From positions 1 through 61,210 of IMG/VR virus record IMGVR_UViG_3300037247_000367: a stretch of 61,210 bases of DNA; one strand, 5' to 3'. This document shows positions 32,202 to 40,622 of the stretch, in pieces. The stretch is from a virus. The notes below the pieces were generated by a model. The model did no database searches and was not told where the DNA came from. It saw only the letters and a list, made by a program, of their open reading frames with translations. The first letter of the stretch is position 1. Every line of letters begins with the position of its first letter. A program made the position numbers and the translations under genes.

Positions 32202-33217
32202 TTAAATTATTTCATATACCGGATCATAAGATAGACACTTCAAAGTTCAGCAATTTGATATTTGATAAGATCGTTACTGAATTTGAACAGGCATTTGCTA
32301 AATACGTTGGTGCTGAATATGCGGTTGCGGTTAATAGCTGCACTAATGGCATCTTCTTAGCGTTGAAAAGTTTGCAAGAGAAGGTTGTCTGTACTGTTCC
32401 TACGCTTATGACAACAAGATTTTTAAGTGCTATTGAAATGGCAAATTGTGATTATGAATTTAGAGATATTCCTGAATGGGTGGGTGGGCAATATGTTTTA
32501 TGGGAACAATATCCTAAATTAGACCATAGCCCAAATCCTTTAATATTAGATTGCGCTCAAAAAGTAGAACCGAATATGTATTATCATTTAACAGATGTAG
32601 ATTACGGCTGTGATAAAGATATAATGGTATTTTCTTTTTATCCTACAAAGCCCGTAGGCGGAATACAAGGCGGAATGATAGTAAGTAATGACAAAGATCG
32701 TATTGATTGGATAAGACAAGCTGCACACTTTGGAGAAACGTTATCAGATAGCACAAATAGTTGGGAATCAACAACTGATTTTAAGGGATGGCAGATGTTC
32801 ATGGGTACTATTCCGGCTTACGTTGCTTTTGAGAACCTAAAAAAATACCCGGAGAAAAGGGCAAAACTTGACCATGTTCGTAATTATTATAACATCTATT
32901 TAGATAATGTAGTTACAAATAACTCATATCATTTATATAGAATAAGAACCCCTAACAACGATGAATTTCTAAAAAAGATGTACAGGGATGGAGTTGTTTG
33001 CGGTATTCATTATAAGCCCGCTCACTTGAATAAACTATATGGTGATATTTTTTATCCAACAATAAACTATTCCTGTGATAATGAACCATATACTCAAAGT
33101 TTACCTAACAGCGAAAAGGACGGCAGGGAGGTTGTAAGCATCCCATTTCACGAAAAACTAACCGACAAAGAGATAGACAAAATTATAAAATTATGTATTC
33201 AACACACGACCCTTTGA
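32198..33217 (+). CDS. DegT/DnrJ/EryC1 family PLP aminotransferase
   Basis: About 339 aa from ATG 32198 (ATGA overlap). Fold type I PLP enzyme: YAVAVNSCTNGIFLALKSL phosphate-binding region, LDCAQ (Asp118), and the PLP lysine Lys151 in FSFYPTKPVGGIQGGMI. Family members aminate keto sugar nucleotides to amino sugars such as perosamine or 3-aminoquinovose. It implies that the module also makes an amino sugar. Confidence 0.88.
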   Translation: MIKLFHIPDHKIDTSKFSNLIFDKIVTEFEQAFAKYVGAEYAVAVNSCTNGIFLALKSLQEKVVCTVPTLMTTRFLSAIEMANCDYEFRDIPEWVGGQYVLWEQYPKLDHSPNPLILDCAQKVEPNMYYHLTDVDYGCDKDIMVFSFYPTKPVGGIQGGMIVSNDKDRIDWIRQAAHFGETLSDSTNSWESTTDFKGWQMFMGTIPAYVAFENLKKYPEKRAKLDHVRNYYNIYLDNVVTNNSYHLYRIRTPNNDEFLKKMYRDGVVCGIHYKPAHLNKLYGDIFYPTINYSCDNEPYTQSLPNSEKDGREVVSIPFHEKLTDKEIDKIIKLCIQHTTL

Positions 33218-33234
33218 GAAGGCAGGTTTTAAGA

Positions 33235-33813
33235 ATGGATATTATCAATATACTCATTGAGAAATGTGGCTATAAAACCTATTTAGAGATTGGGGTTGCG
33301 AACAGCGATTGTTATAGATTGATAAATTGCGAACAAAAGACAGCGGTTGATCCTGAATCGTTATCAAAAGCCACATTTGAATTAACTTCAGACGAGTTTT
33401 TTAAAACCAATAAAGAATTATATCATCACAAATACGATATTATATTTATAGATGGGCTTCATCATTCAGGACAGGTATATAAAGACATTCTAAATGCTTT
33501 AAAAGTGCTTAATAAGGGCGGTACAATAGTATGCCATGATATGAACCCGCAAGGGTTTCAGCAGCAATATGTACCCCGTCAAGTCATGTGCTGGAATGGT
33601 GATTGTTGGAAGGCATGGGTTAAATTAAGAACGGAACGAAAGGATTTGGAAATGTTTGTTTTGCAATTAGATGAGGGCACGGCAATAATAAGAAAGGGCA
33701 AGCAGAAAAGATTGGTATTAAAAGAGAAAATGACCTATGATAATCTTGTTAAAAACAGGCAGGAATGGTTGAATTTGCAATCTGTTGAATACTTTTTGAA
33801 ATGGATAAAATAA
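33235..33813 (+). CDS. SAM-dependent methyltransferase (Methyltransf_24-like)
   Basis: About 192 aa from ATG 33235 (MDIINILIEKCGYKTYLEIG); an in-frame ATG at 33193 overlaps the previous gene and is a possible longer start. TYLEIGVANSDCY is motif I, and DIIFIDGLHHSGQVYKDILN followed by GGTIVCHDMNP is the pattern of macrocin-O-methyltransferase and cephalosporin-hydroxylase-like families, common in glycan clusters. Confidence 0.78.
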   Translation: MDIINILIEKCGYKTYLEIGVANSDCYRLINCEQKTAVDPESLSKATFELTSDEFFKTNKELYHHKYDIIFIDGLHHSGQVYKDILNALKVLNKGGTIVCHDMNPQGFQQQYVPRQVMCWNGDCWKAWVKLRTERKDLEMFVLQLDEGTAIIRKGKQKRLVLKEKMTYDNLVKNRQEWLNLQSVEYFLKWIK

Positions 33814-34013
33814 TTTTTTATATTTTAAATATTATTAATTGCTGTTGCGATAAAGAAGGGTATCCGTATTGGAAACAAGGAGCACGGGGCGGATGGTATC
33901 AGGTACACTGGATAGAACCAAATGAAGCATGGCAAGCCCTAATTGTTGGGGTTGTGTGTACTGTAATTTTTGTTTTATTAACTTATTGGATTGTAAGAAA
34001 ATGGATAAAGTGA
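33801..34013 (+). CDS. Small membrane protein, 70 aa
   Basis: A C-terminal membrane helix (ALIVGVVCTVIFVLLTYWIV) with basic tail RKWIK, and an N-terminal hydrophobic stretch with three adjacent Cys (NCCCDKEG). The middle, YWKQGARGGWYQVHWIEPNE, is Trp-rich. Function unknown. Confidence 0.5.
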   Translation: MDKIIFYILNIINCCCDKEGYPYWKQGARGGWYQVHWIEPNEAWQALIVGVVCTVIFVLLTYWIVRKWIK

Positions 34014-34645
34014 TTTACACAGCAATCATGGGCAATTACGATCAACTTAAACTGCCTCAATATATAAGCGAGGGCTGGGATTATATTTGCTTCACTGATA
34101 ACTACGATCTAAAAAACGATTTTTGGAAAATACGATACATTGATTCGAGTGAATACGGAGCAGCAAAGACCGCAAGGTGGATTAAAATTTGTCCTGAAAT
34201 ATTTTTAGATTGCGATTTGAGCGTATGGGTGGACGGAAATTTTGAGATAAAATGTTATCTGGATGCATTTATAGAGGAATATCATAAGGGTAATTTTTCT
34301 GTATCTTCTCACGGCAGGGATTGCACCTATGATGAAGCCCACGCCTGCATAACTTATGGCAAAGACAGGGATGAAATAATAAAAAGCCAAATGAAAGGGT
34401 ACAGGAATCAAGGCTTTCCTGAACATTTCGGAATGGTAGCCACAGGATTAACAATAAGAAATCACGGTATTAAAAATAATATTAAATTTGCACAGAATTG
34501 GTGGAAGGAGGTTAGGTTAGGAAGCAAAAGAGACCAGTTAAGTTTCAATTACACACTTTGGAAACACCCTATTGACATTAACATAATGGATTTTAACAGC
34601 GTAATAAACAAATATTTTATGTGGGGCAAACATTGTAACGTATGA
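34001..34645 (+). CDS. DUF616-type glycosyltransferase-like protein
   Basis: About 214 aa from ATG 34001. The order VIYTAIMGNYDQL, WDYICFTD, TARWIKICPEIFL, LSVWVDGN (73-80), GRDCTYDEA and SKRDQLSFNYTLW is that of Pfam DUF616 (TOD1/MUCI70 type), a family regarded as GT-A-like glycosyltransferases. The frame upstream to 33929 lies inside the previous gene. Soluble. Confidence 0.8.
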   Translation: MDKVIYTAIMGNYDQLKLPQYISEGWDYICFTDNYDLKNDFWKIRYIDSSEYGAAKTARWIKICPEIFLDCDLSVWVDGNFEIKCYLDAFIEEYHKGNFSVSSHGRDCTYDEAHACITYGKDRDEIIKSQMKGYRNQGFPEHFGMVATGLTIRNHGIKNNIKFAQNWWKEVRLGSKRDQLSFNYTLWKHPIDINIMDFNSVINKYFMWGKHCNV

Positions 34646-34806
34646 GATTAAAATTCAAATCTAAAATAGGAATATGTCCTTGCAGTAAACCGAAAGAGGC
34701 GTTTATAGTTAAAATGCACGATGGAAAAGAAACAGGCAGGGAAAGGATAGGCGAACCCTCGCCCGCTGTATGCCCATATTGTAATAAATATTGGAATGAA
34801 CATTAA
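34642..34806 (+). CDS. Small zinc-ribbon-like protein, 54 aa
   Basis: Two Cys pairs, ICPCSK near residues 11-16 and VCPYCNKYW near the end, in the layout of a minimal zinc ribbon. ATG overlap with the preceding gene. Function unknown. Confidence 0.55.
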   Translation: MRLKFKSKIGICPCSKPKEAFIVKMHDGKETGRERIGEPSPAVCPYCNKYWNEH

Positions 34807-34809
34807 ACT

Positions 34810-35028
34810 ATGTACACCGAAAAAGAAATACAATATTTAAAAGCAACGATTAATCTATCCCGTGTTAATCCTGAATGGATAAAAGCATTTGAGTATTGGA
34901 ATAAACGAAATACAACTCAATTAAAAGTAACTTGCAGGCAATGTTATTATAAAGTATTACAATACATAATACATGAAACTAAAAAACATAACACCGGAAA
35001 TGGTAAGCCGAAACGAGGCGACAGGTAA
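34810..35028 (+). CDS. Hypothetical protein, 72 aa
   Basis: Starts MYTEKEIQYLKATINLSRVN, a helical protein with TCRQCYYKVLQYI containing a Cys pair. The pattern IKAFEYWNKRNTTQLKVTCRQCY recalls small phage proteins annotated as tail or virion accessory. The last 18 codons overlap the next gene. Confidence 0.5.
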   Translation: MYTEKEIQYLKATINLSRVNPEWIKAFEYWNKRNTTQLKVTCRQCYYKVLQYIIHETKKHNTGNGKPKRGDR

Positions 35029-35695
35029 ATGGTCAATTCAGGGCTTAGAAAGTGAGCCGACTTACGAAAAAATACTCTATAACTTAGAGCATCAAATACC
35101 TTTTTCGTTGAGCAGGTATGGAGATGGAGAATGGAATGCTATTTTCAACAAGGCAGGGAACAACTGTGATGGACATGAATACTTTACTGATATGGGTGCG
35201 GAATTAAAACAAGCTGTACTATCAGAACCAGAATACTTGATGGGCATTCAACCATTAACCATGTCGCATTACAGGGATAAGGTTGTAGATTTTGCAGGGG
35301 ACTTAGATATTGATTGGGTAAATTCGGATGTTCTACATGACGCAAATATCAAGGAGCAACTAAAACGATTTTTTAACGTACTAAGAGACCAGCCCGTGAT
35401 AATGATAGCACCTACCAGGTTACAAGATGTACCATTTCATTATGGCAGATTTGTAGAAGTACCTTTAAAAAATTGTTGGTTAGAAAAAAGCAGAATTGAA
35501 AAAGAGTTATTTGAGGTATTGCCACAGGTAGGATATGCGGTTTTGTTATTTTGTGCTTCAATGGCAACCAATGTAATGATACATGACCTTTATAAATACT
35601 ACGGAACGCAGGTTACGATGATAGATGCCGGCAGTATATTTGACCCATATTGCGGTTTTAATACTCGGAGATACCACGAAAAAATGAAAATATGA
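34973..35695 (+). CDS. GT-D-fold glycosyltransferase-like protein (DUF1792-like)
   Basis: A 240-aa protein. FSLSRYGDGEWNAIF (44-58) holds the R-[FY]-G-D-G-E motif that defines GT-D glycosyltransferases (DUF1792 and relatives). VLLFCASMATNVMIHDLYKY and TMIDAGSIFDPYCGF near the C-terminus match the donor-site and D-x-G segments of this fold. An internal ATG at 35000 is an alternative start. It closes the sugar module, just before the tail-completion genes. Confidence 0.75.
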   Translation: MKLKNITPEMVSRNEATGKWSIQGLESEPTYEKILYNLEHQIPFSLSRYGDGEWNAIFNKAGNNCDGHEYFTDMGAELKQAVLSEPEYLMGIQPLTMSHYRDKVVDFAGDLDIDWVNSDVLHDANIKEQLKRFFNVLRDQPVIMIAPTRLQDVPFHYGRFVEVPLKNCWLEKSRIEKELFEVLPQVGYAVLLFCASMATNVMIHDLYKYYGTQVTMIDAGSIFDPYCGFNTRRYHEKMKI

Positions 35696-36189
35696 GCACC
35701 AATATTAAAGAAATAATAGACGAACTTGAAACCATTGCAGATGCTTTTACATCTGTAAATACTTTTAATTTTGGCAAGGTATCAGAGATAAATGACCAAC
35801 CCGAAAAAAGCTATCCTGCTATCTATATTAACAGCGTTATCGAAGGCAGAACAATAGAAAGGGATAGCAATTCACATTTACCAAAAATAAAAAGCTATCC
35901 TATTGAGATAATATTTTGGGATTTATATTTAACAGCAGAACAAGCCACGACAGATATTCAAAGCAAATATTCAGCTTTAGAGATAATCGCAGATAAATAT
36001 TTCGCAGAAGTCAATCGAAGGACGATAGAAGACCCTGCAAGTACAAGACAGTTTTATATTGACAACTTTGAGGATTTAACAGGAACTTACGTAACCCATG
36101 AACACACAGACGACTTAGTGGGAATACGATATAGACCAATATTTAAAGCAGACAATATTGCCTGTAATACGGGTACGTTTAATTATTAG
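35692..36189 (+). CDS. Putative tail terminator/completion protein
   Basis: A 165-aa protein. MSTNIKEIIDELETIADAFT, YPAIYINSVIEGRT and PIEIIFWDLYLTAEQATTDI fit small tail-terminator-type proteins, which have an alpha/beta fold and gene position next to tail completion proteins. The following gene is of HK97 gp10 type. ATGA overlap with the GT-D gene shows that sugar and virion genes are transcriptionally joined. Confidence 0.5.
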   Translation: MSTNIKEIIDELETIADAFTSVNTFNFGKVSEINDQPEKSYPAIYINSVIEGRTIERDSNSHLPKIKSYPIEIIFWDLYLTAEQATTDIQSKYSALEIIADKYFAEVNRRTIEDPASTRQFYIDNFEDLTGTYVTHEHTDDLVGIRYRPIFKADNIACNTGTFNY

Positions 36190-36310
36190 TCGGTAGATGT
36201 GTGGCGCATCGCTTGATTGACGAATCGAGCAGCCGGCTAATAAGCCACAAACGCCACAATACCAGCCACAAGCCACACAACGCCACGTTTTCGCCACGAA
36301 AACAGTTGAT
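36190..36310. promoter_or_regulatory. Non-coding gap with GCCAC repeats
   Basis: This 121-base gap holds six direct copies of GCCAC starting at 36244, 36253, 36265, 36272, 36282 and 36293, spaced 7-12 bases (about one helical turn), plus one inverted copy (GTGGC at 36211). GCCAC copies are mostly followed by AA, AC or G. It may be an array of protein-binding sites or iterons. It lies between two tail-completion genes. Confidence 0.5.
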
Positions 36311-36802
36311 ATGGCTATTGATTTCAACAGAATAGGACAGAAAGCTATTGACTTGCTTGGTGATTCCATCAGGGCACAAGGGCATTATTTTACAGGTAAA
36401 CTTGTAAGGGGTTTTGAGACACGATTTAAGCCCGCAGAAGTACAGATATGGGGAGATTTCTATGCTAAATTTTTGGAACGTGGAGTAAAGAGGAGTAGGA
36501 TACCATATCGCAAGGGTAAAAGAAGGGGCGGGGTATCTAAATATATACAGGCATTAATAGCTTATTTTCAAGCAAAGGGCAAGGGGTCAATGTCAAAGAA
36601 TTTAGCATTTGCCACAGCCAACACTCATGTAAAGGAAGGGATGCCAACAAGTGCGTCAAGGCGTTTTAGTTCCACAGGCAAAAGAACTGGCTTTATAGAA
36701 GAAGCATTAAAAAAAAGCGATCAGATTTTTAAAGTGGCGATTGACGAAAAGAAAAGAGAATACGAGGTTAGTATTGGCAATTTAATCAAAGCGGTAAAAT
36801 AA
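36311..36802 (+). CDS. HK97 gp10-like tail completion protein
   Basis: A 163-aa basic protein: HYFTGKLVRGFETRF and FYAKFLERGVKRSRIPYRKG correspond to the tG-L-x-x-S and Y-A-x-x-x-E-x-G-x-x motifs of HK97 gp10/head-tail joining proteins. The family builds the tail-to-head joint. Its stop overlaps the next ATG. Confidence 0.6.
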   Translation: MAIDFNRIGQKAIDLLGDSIRAQGHYFTGKLVRGFETRFKPAEVQIWGDFYAKFLERGVKRSRIPYRKGKRRGGVSKYIQALIAYFQAKGKGSMSKNLAFATANTHVKEGMPTSASRRFSSTGKRTGFIEEALKKSDQIFKVAIDEKKREYEVSIGNLIKAVK

Positions 36803-37947
36803 TGGCAATTACAATCACGGACACGCCTGATGCGATCAGTGCTGCTTATCGTCCTGTTATTTGGACAGCGACAAGCAATACGGGTAGTAAAGTGCGTATG
36901 ATAGCAGACGTAAAAATAGACGGCACTATTAGGGCAAACATTGATAAAGACCCACGCTTAGGAACGGCAGATACTTTTGATTTTGATGTGCAAAGTGTTC
37001 TTCAGGACTATCTCACATATAATCTTCAATCAATATCAGGTAATATTAACATAGTAGCGGGTTCAAGCGAAGTAAGTGTTTTGGTGGATTTATATGATGT
37101 AATAAGTTCAGGAGGATTGCTTTCGACAGCATGGGAAGAGGATGGTTCCGGTACTCCTGACAAAACAAGTAGCGCTATTCATGCTGTAAATGCAACGCTT
37201 CAGCATTTAGAAACGCAAGACATGGATATTTATACGGTTGACGACACAACTAAGAAATTTCTAACTAACGCACCATTAATACAAAGAATAGGCGAAAACG
37301 AAACAATACAATTACATTATGTAACAAATTTATCAAATACAAGATTCCGACTTATACAATATAATAGTGCGGGGGCATCAATAAGCGATGTGCTTTCATC
37401 AAGCATTGTTGTTACAGACAAAGCAGGAATCTTGCTTTTAGACGAAGCATCAATGCTTTCAAATGCTGTAAAGTTCGAGGTCATACTTCATCGCAATCCG
37501 GGCGATCCTCGTTCAGAAACCCGTACCTTTAATATAGATACTCAATGTTATGATAATGCGGTGAGATTAAAATGGCTTAATCCTTTGGGCGGGTTTGATA
37601 GTTATACGTTTGTTTCTAAAAAGGAGCAATCATTAAGACATCGGGCAAAGATATTTGATAAATTATTGGATTCGGATTTTAGCATAGAAGATAGGGGAGC
37701 AACTGTGATTAGTGTTGATGCAACAGATGAATTTACCATATTCAGTCAAGCCGAACCCAGAGCAACAATATTATGGTTAGCAGAATTAGATGCTAATAAA
37801 GTTAATGTATGGATTGATGACGGAACAAATTTCATTCCTATCATTATAACAAGCAGAAAGACCAAAATACTTGATACTGAAAGTGCGATTTTGCAAAAAG
37901 AAATTAAATTCAGATATGCTAATCCGAGAGAATCACAACGTAACTAA
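36802..37947 (+). CDS. Tail tip/baseplate-type virion protein
   Basis: A 381-aa beta-rich protein. The segment NAVRLKWLNPLGGFDSYTFV (about 250-270) and the N-terminal YRPVIWTATSNTGSKVRMIA typify a protein found beside the tape measure in Bacteroidetes siphoviruses. It is coupled to the 891-aa gene that follows. Tail-tip location is inferred from gene position; no enzymatic motif. Confidence 0.55.
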   Translation: MAITITDTPDAISAAYRPVIWTATSNTGSKVRMIADVKIDGTIRANIDKDPRLGTADTFDFDVQSVLQDYLTYNLQSISGNINIVAGSSEVSVLVDLYDVISSGGLLSTAWEEDGSGTPDKTSSAIHAVNATLQHLETQDMDIYTVDDTTKKFLTNAPLIQRIGENETIQLHYVTNLSNTRFRLIQYNSAGASISDVLSSSIVVTDKAGILLLDEASMLSNAVKFEVILHRNPGDPRSETRTFNIDTQCYDNAVRLKWLNPLGGFDSYTFVSKKEQSLRHRAKIFDKLLDSDFSIEDRGATVISVDATDEFTIFSQAEPRATILWLAELDANKVNVWIDDGTNFIPIIITSRKTKILDTESAILQKEIKFRYANPRESQRN

Positions 37948-40622
37948 TGGCAAAGGTTGAAATAGAAATAAGGGATAGTTCAAACAGCGTAGAAGGCGTT
38001 TTAGAGATCGGTAGCGACCTATCATTTCCGTTATCTCTTACAAAGTCGATAGCATCTTTAAACTCATTAGCAAAACGAGGCGGGGTATTTTCAAAAACAT
38101 TCAAGATTCCAGCTACTAAAAACAATAATAAACTATTAGTTAATCTTTATTCAGCCAATCAGCGCAATATCAAAGCAATGAAACAAAAAAAAGATGCTTT
38201 GATTTTGGTTGATGGAGTGATTATAGAAAGGGGATATATTAAGATATTAGATTCCTTGGTGGGCAAAAGACCAGAAAAATATACACTTAAATTCTTCGGT
38301 GATAACTTGGATTGGGTAACCCAATTAGGTGAATTAGATTTACATAATGTTTATTCGGAAGCCAATGCCTTAGCTTTCCCTATTCCCGGTGCGGTAACCG
38401 ATACACAAACATATTCCCAAAATGCCATACAACTGCTTTGGTCAAACACTTGGGATCAGGGGAGGGACTTCGTATATCCTTGGATAAGTTACGGACAATA
38501 TATTAATGGTTTGGGCGTAACAGTTGAGGATATGCGCCTTGCTATAAGATGGCGGGGGATAATTGAAAGGGGTTTAGTGCAAACTGGATATACATTGGTT
38601 TCAGATTTTATGGATACTGATGATTTTAAACAACTGATATTTCCTCACGTTGGCGATGGGTTTAAATATTCGCAAGCTATAAGGGATGAAGAAGCTATTT
38701 ATGTAACATTACCTACAAGCACTCCGGCAAATCTATTTAATGGATTAAGCCCTGCAATATTAAGATTTATAGGTGGAACTGTTACGGGAAGCGGTGCAAG
38801 TAATTATGTTACAGCTACCGGGGTATATACAATACCTCGTACTGCGATGTTTAATTTTAAATTTAATTTTACATTCACGCCACTTGCCAGTATGCTTGAT
38901 TTCCCAATAGAATTAAAAAGATTTGTAAACGGGGTTGAAGATACCCCAACAGCAACGTTTACTTCATGCGACACTAATTCGATACTTACTTTTAATGCAA
39001 GGAATTTAGTGCTTTGTTCGCAAGGATTTTCAAATAATGTAATAGATAATCCTGGTGAACCTGATGATGGAAATCGCATTCCGATTACCAATGTAGAAAC
39101 GGAAACAGGATTTCAAAGGTATAATACAGGTGATACGGTGGAGTTTTATTTTGTATATCAGAACACAAATCCACAGGGAAATACCTTGCCAATAGGTAAT
39201 TTTACTATAACAACTGATTCGTGGATGAAAGTAGAAATGAGCGATAGAATAATAGAGAACGGAACATATAAAGTAAGCGATATTGTAAAAAGAGATATGC
39301 CTGTTTTGGATTTATTTAATGATTTGACAAAATGCTTTAATCTTTATTGGAGAACAGATGTAAAAACCAAACAGGTATTTGTAGAACCAAGAGATACGTT
39401 TTATAAACCAATTACCGATGCAATAGATTGGAGCGACAAATTAGACATTAAGAAAACGCCTAAATTAATGTTTATCACAGAAGCGTATAAAAGGGAATTA
39501 ATTTTTAAATATGTAGGCGATTTAAACGATGAATTTGTAAAAGCCCGTAATGAAGAAAAACAGAATGAATTAGGTAGTTATGTACACACTTTCCCTGACA
39601 GGTTTATAAAAGGCAGGCAAGCACTTTCGACAAAACAAATTTCACCTACTTATTGGATGCAGGATGATAATGCGATAACAACACTTGGAATACATACCGC
39701 TCCTGTAACAGCAAGATTATGGAATGAAGTTTTACCAAATAATTCACCACCACCAGCTTTCTACGACTATAACCCACGCATTTTAAATTTCAGATATGGA
39801 GGACAAACGGGGGAGAATGGTCAATTATTAGCTTGGAAATGGGAAAATGTAGAAAGCCCTGTTATTCCTTATGCTATAATGTCGCCTATTTATGGAGGGA
39901 ATGTCAGTGCTGCATATAATCTTTCTTTTAATGGCAGTGATGGATTGTTTGAAACCTATTATGGTAGAAGCATAAAGTTAATTGAGGATGGAATAAGATT
40001 AGAGGCATTTTTTCATTTAAAAAGCACAGATATAAGAACAGATTTAAGAACGCCTATTTATTTGAGTAAGCCCGATGAATTACAAGGATATTGGGTAATA
40101 GATAAAATACATGATTGGTCGCCTGTAAAAGACAAGACAACAAGAGTAACTCTAATAAAATTAATTAATTACGATTCTGTTACTGCCGATACAGGACAAA
40201 CACCAACTGACCCTGAAAAAGTACCTATTGATAAAGGTGGGGGTAGGTCGTTACCGGGAGGCGGCACAACAGAAACAGATACAGCATCAAAGGAGGGACG
40301 ATCAAGTATTGTGGCTGCAAATGGAACAGGTAATATGGCAGCAAAGGGTTCAGGTTCAATAGCTTTTGGGCAAGGATGTATTGCACCGGGCAAAAATCAA
40401 TCAATAGTAGGGCGTTATCCCAAAATAAACGATACGGATGTGTATGCTATTGGTGTAGGAGAAGATGAGAATAGCAGATTGACAGCTTTTAAAATTGATA
40501 AAGATGGTAATCCGCAGACTTATGGCGGTGAAGTACAAATAGCAGATTCTGATGGAAGAATAGTACCGATTTTTATCACAGGGACAGACGATAAGGTTAA
40601 AAAGGTATATCTAAAATCATAA
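37947..40622 (+). CDS. Large tail tip/fibre protein, 891 aa
   Basis: The N-terminal domain (EIRDSSNSVEGVLEIGSDLS, FSKTFKIPATKNNNKLL) resembles the first domain of Bacteroidetes phage tail-tip proteins. Beta-rich middle with ADW-type repeats. The C-terminus has NMAAKGSGSIAFGQGCIAPG, a trimeric-autotransporter head-like repeat, then AIGVGEDENSRLTAFKIDKD, typical of trimeric fibres. It probably forms the adsorption tip. ATG overlaps on both sides. Confidence 0.6.
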   Translation: MAKVEIEIRDSSNSVEGVLEIGSDLSFPLSLTKSIASLNSLAKRGGVFSKTFKIPATKNNNKLLVNLYSANQRNIKAMKQKKDALILVDGVIIERGYIKILDSLVGKRPEKYTLKFFGDNLDWVTQLGELDLHNVYSEANALAFPIPGAVTDTQTYSQNAIQLLWSNTWDQGRDFVYPWISYGQYINGLGVTVEDMRLAIRWRGIIERGLVQTGYTLVSDFMDTDDFKQLIFPHVGDGFKYSQAIRDEEAIYVTLPTSTPANLFNGLSPAILRFIGGTVTGSGASNYVTATGVYTIPRTAMFNFKFNFTFTPLASMLDFPIELKRFVNGVEDTPTATFTSCDTNSILTFNARNLVLCSQGFSNNVIDNPGEPDDGNRIPITNVETETGFQRYNTGDTVEFYFVYQNTNPQGNTLPIGNFTITTDSWMKVEMSDRIIENGTYKVSDIVKRDMPVLDLFNDLTKCFNLYWRTDVKTKQVFVEPRDTFYKPITDAIDWSDKLDIKKTPKLMFITEAYKRELIFKYVGDLNDEFVKARNEEKQNELGSYVHTFPDRFIKGRQALSTKQISPTYWMQDDNAITTLGIHTAPVTARLWNEVLPNNSPPPAFYDYNPRILNFRYGGQTGENGQLLAWKWENVESPVIPYAIMSPIYGGNVSAAYNLSFNGSDGLFETYYGRSIKLIEDGIRLEAFFHLKSTDIRTDLRTPIYLSKPDELQGYWVIDKIHDWSPVKDKTTRVTLIKLINYDSVTADTGQTPTDPEKVPIDKGGGRSLPGGGTTETDTASKEGRSSIVAANGTGNMAAKGSGSIAFGQGCIAPGKNQSIVGRYPKINDTDVYAIGVGEDENSRLTAFKIDKDGNPQTYGGEVQIADSDGRIVPIFITGTDDKVKKVYLKS

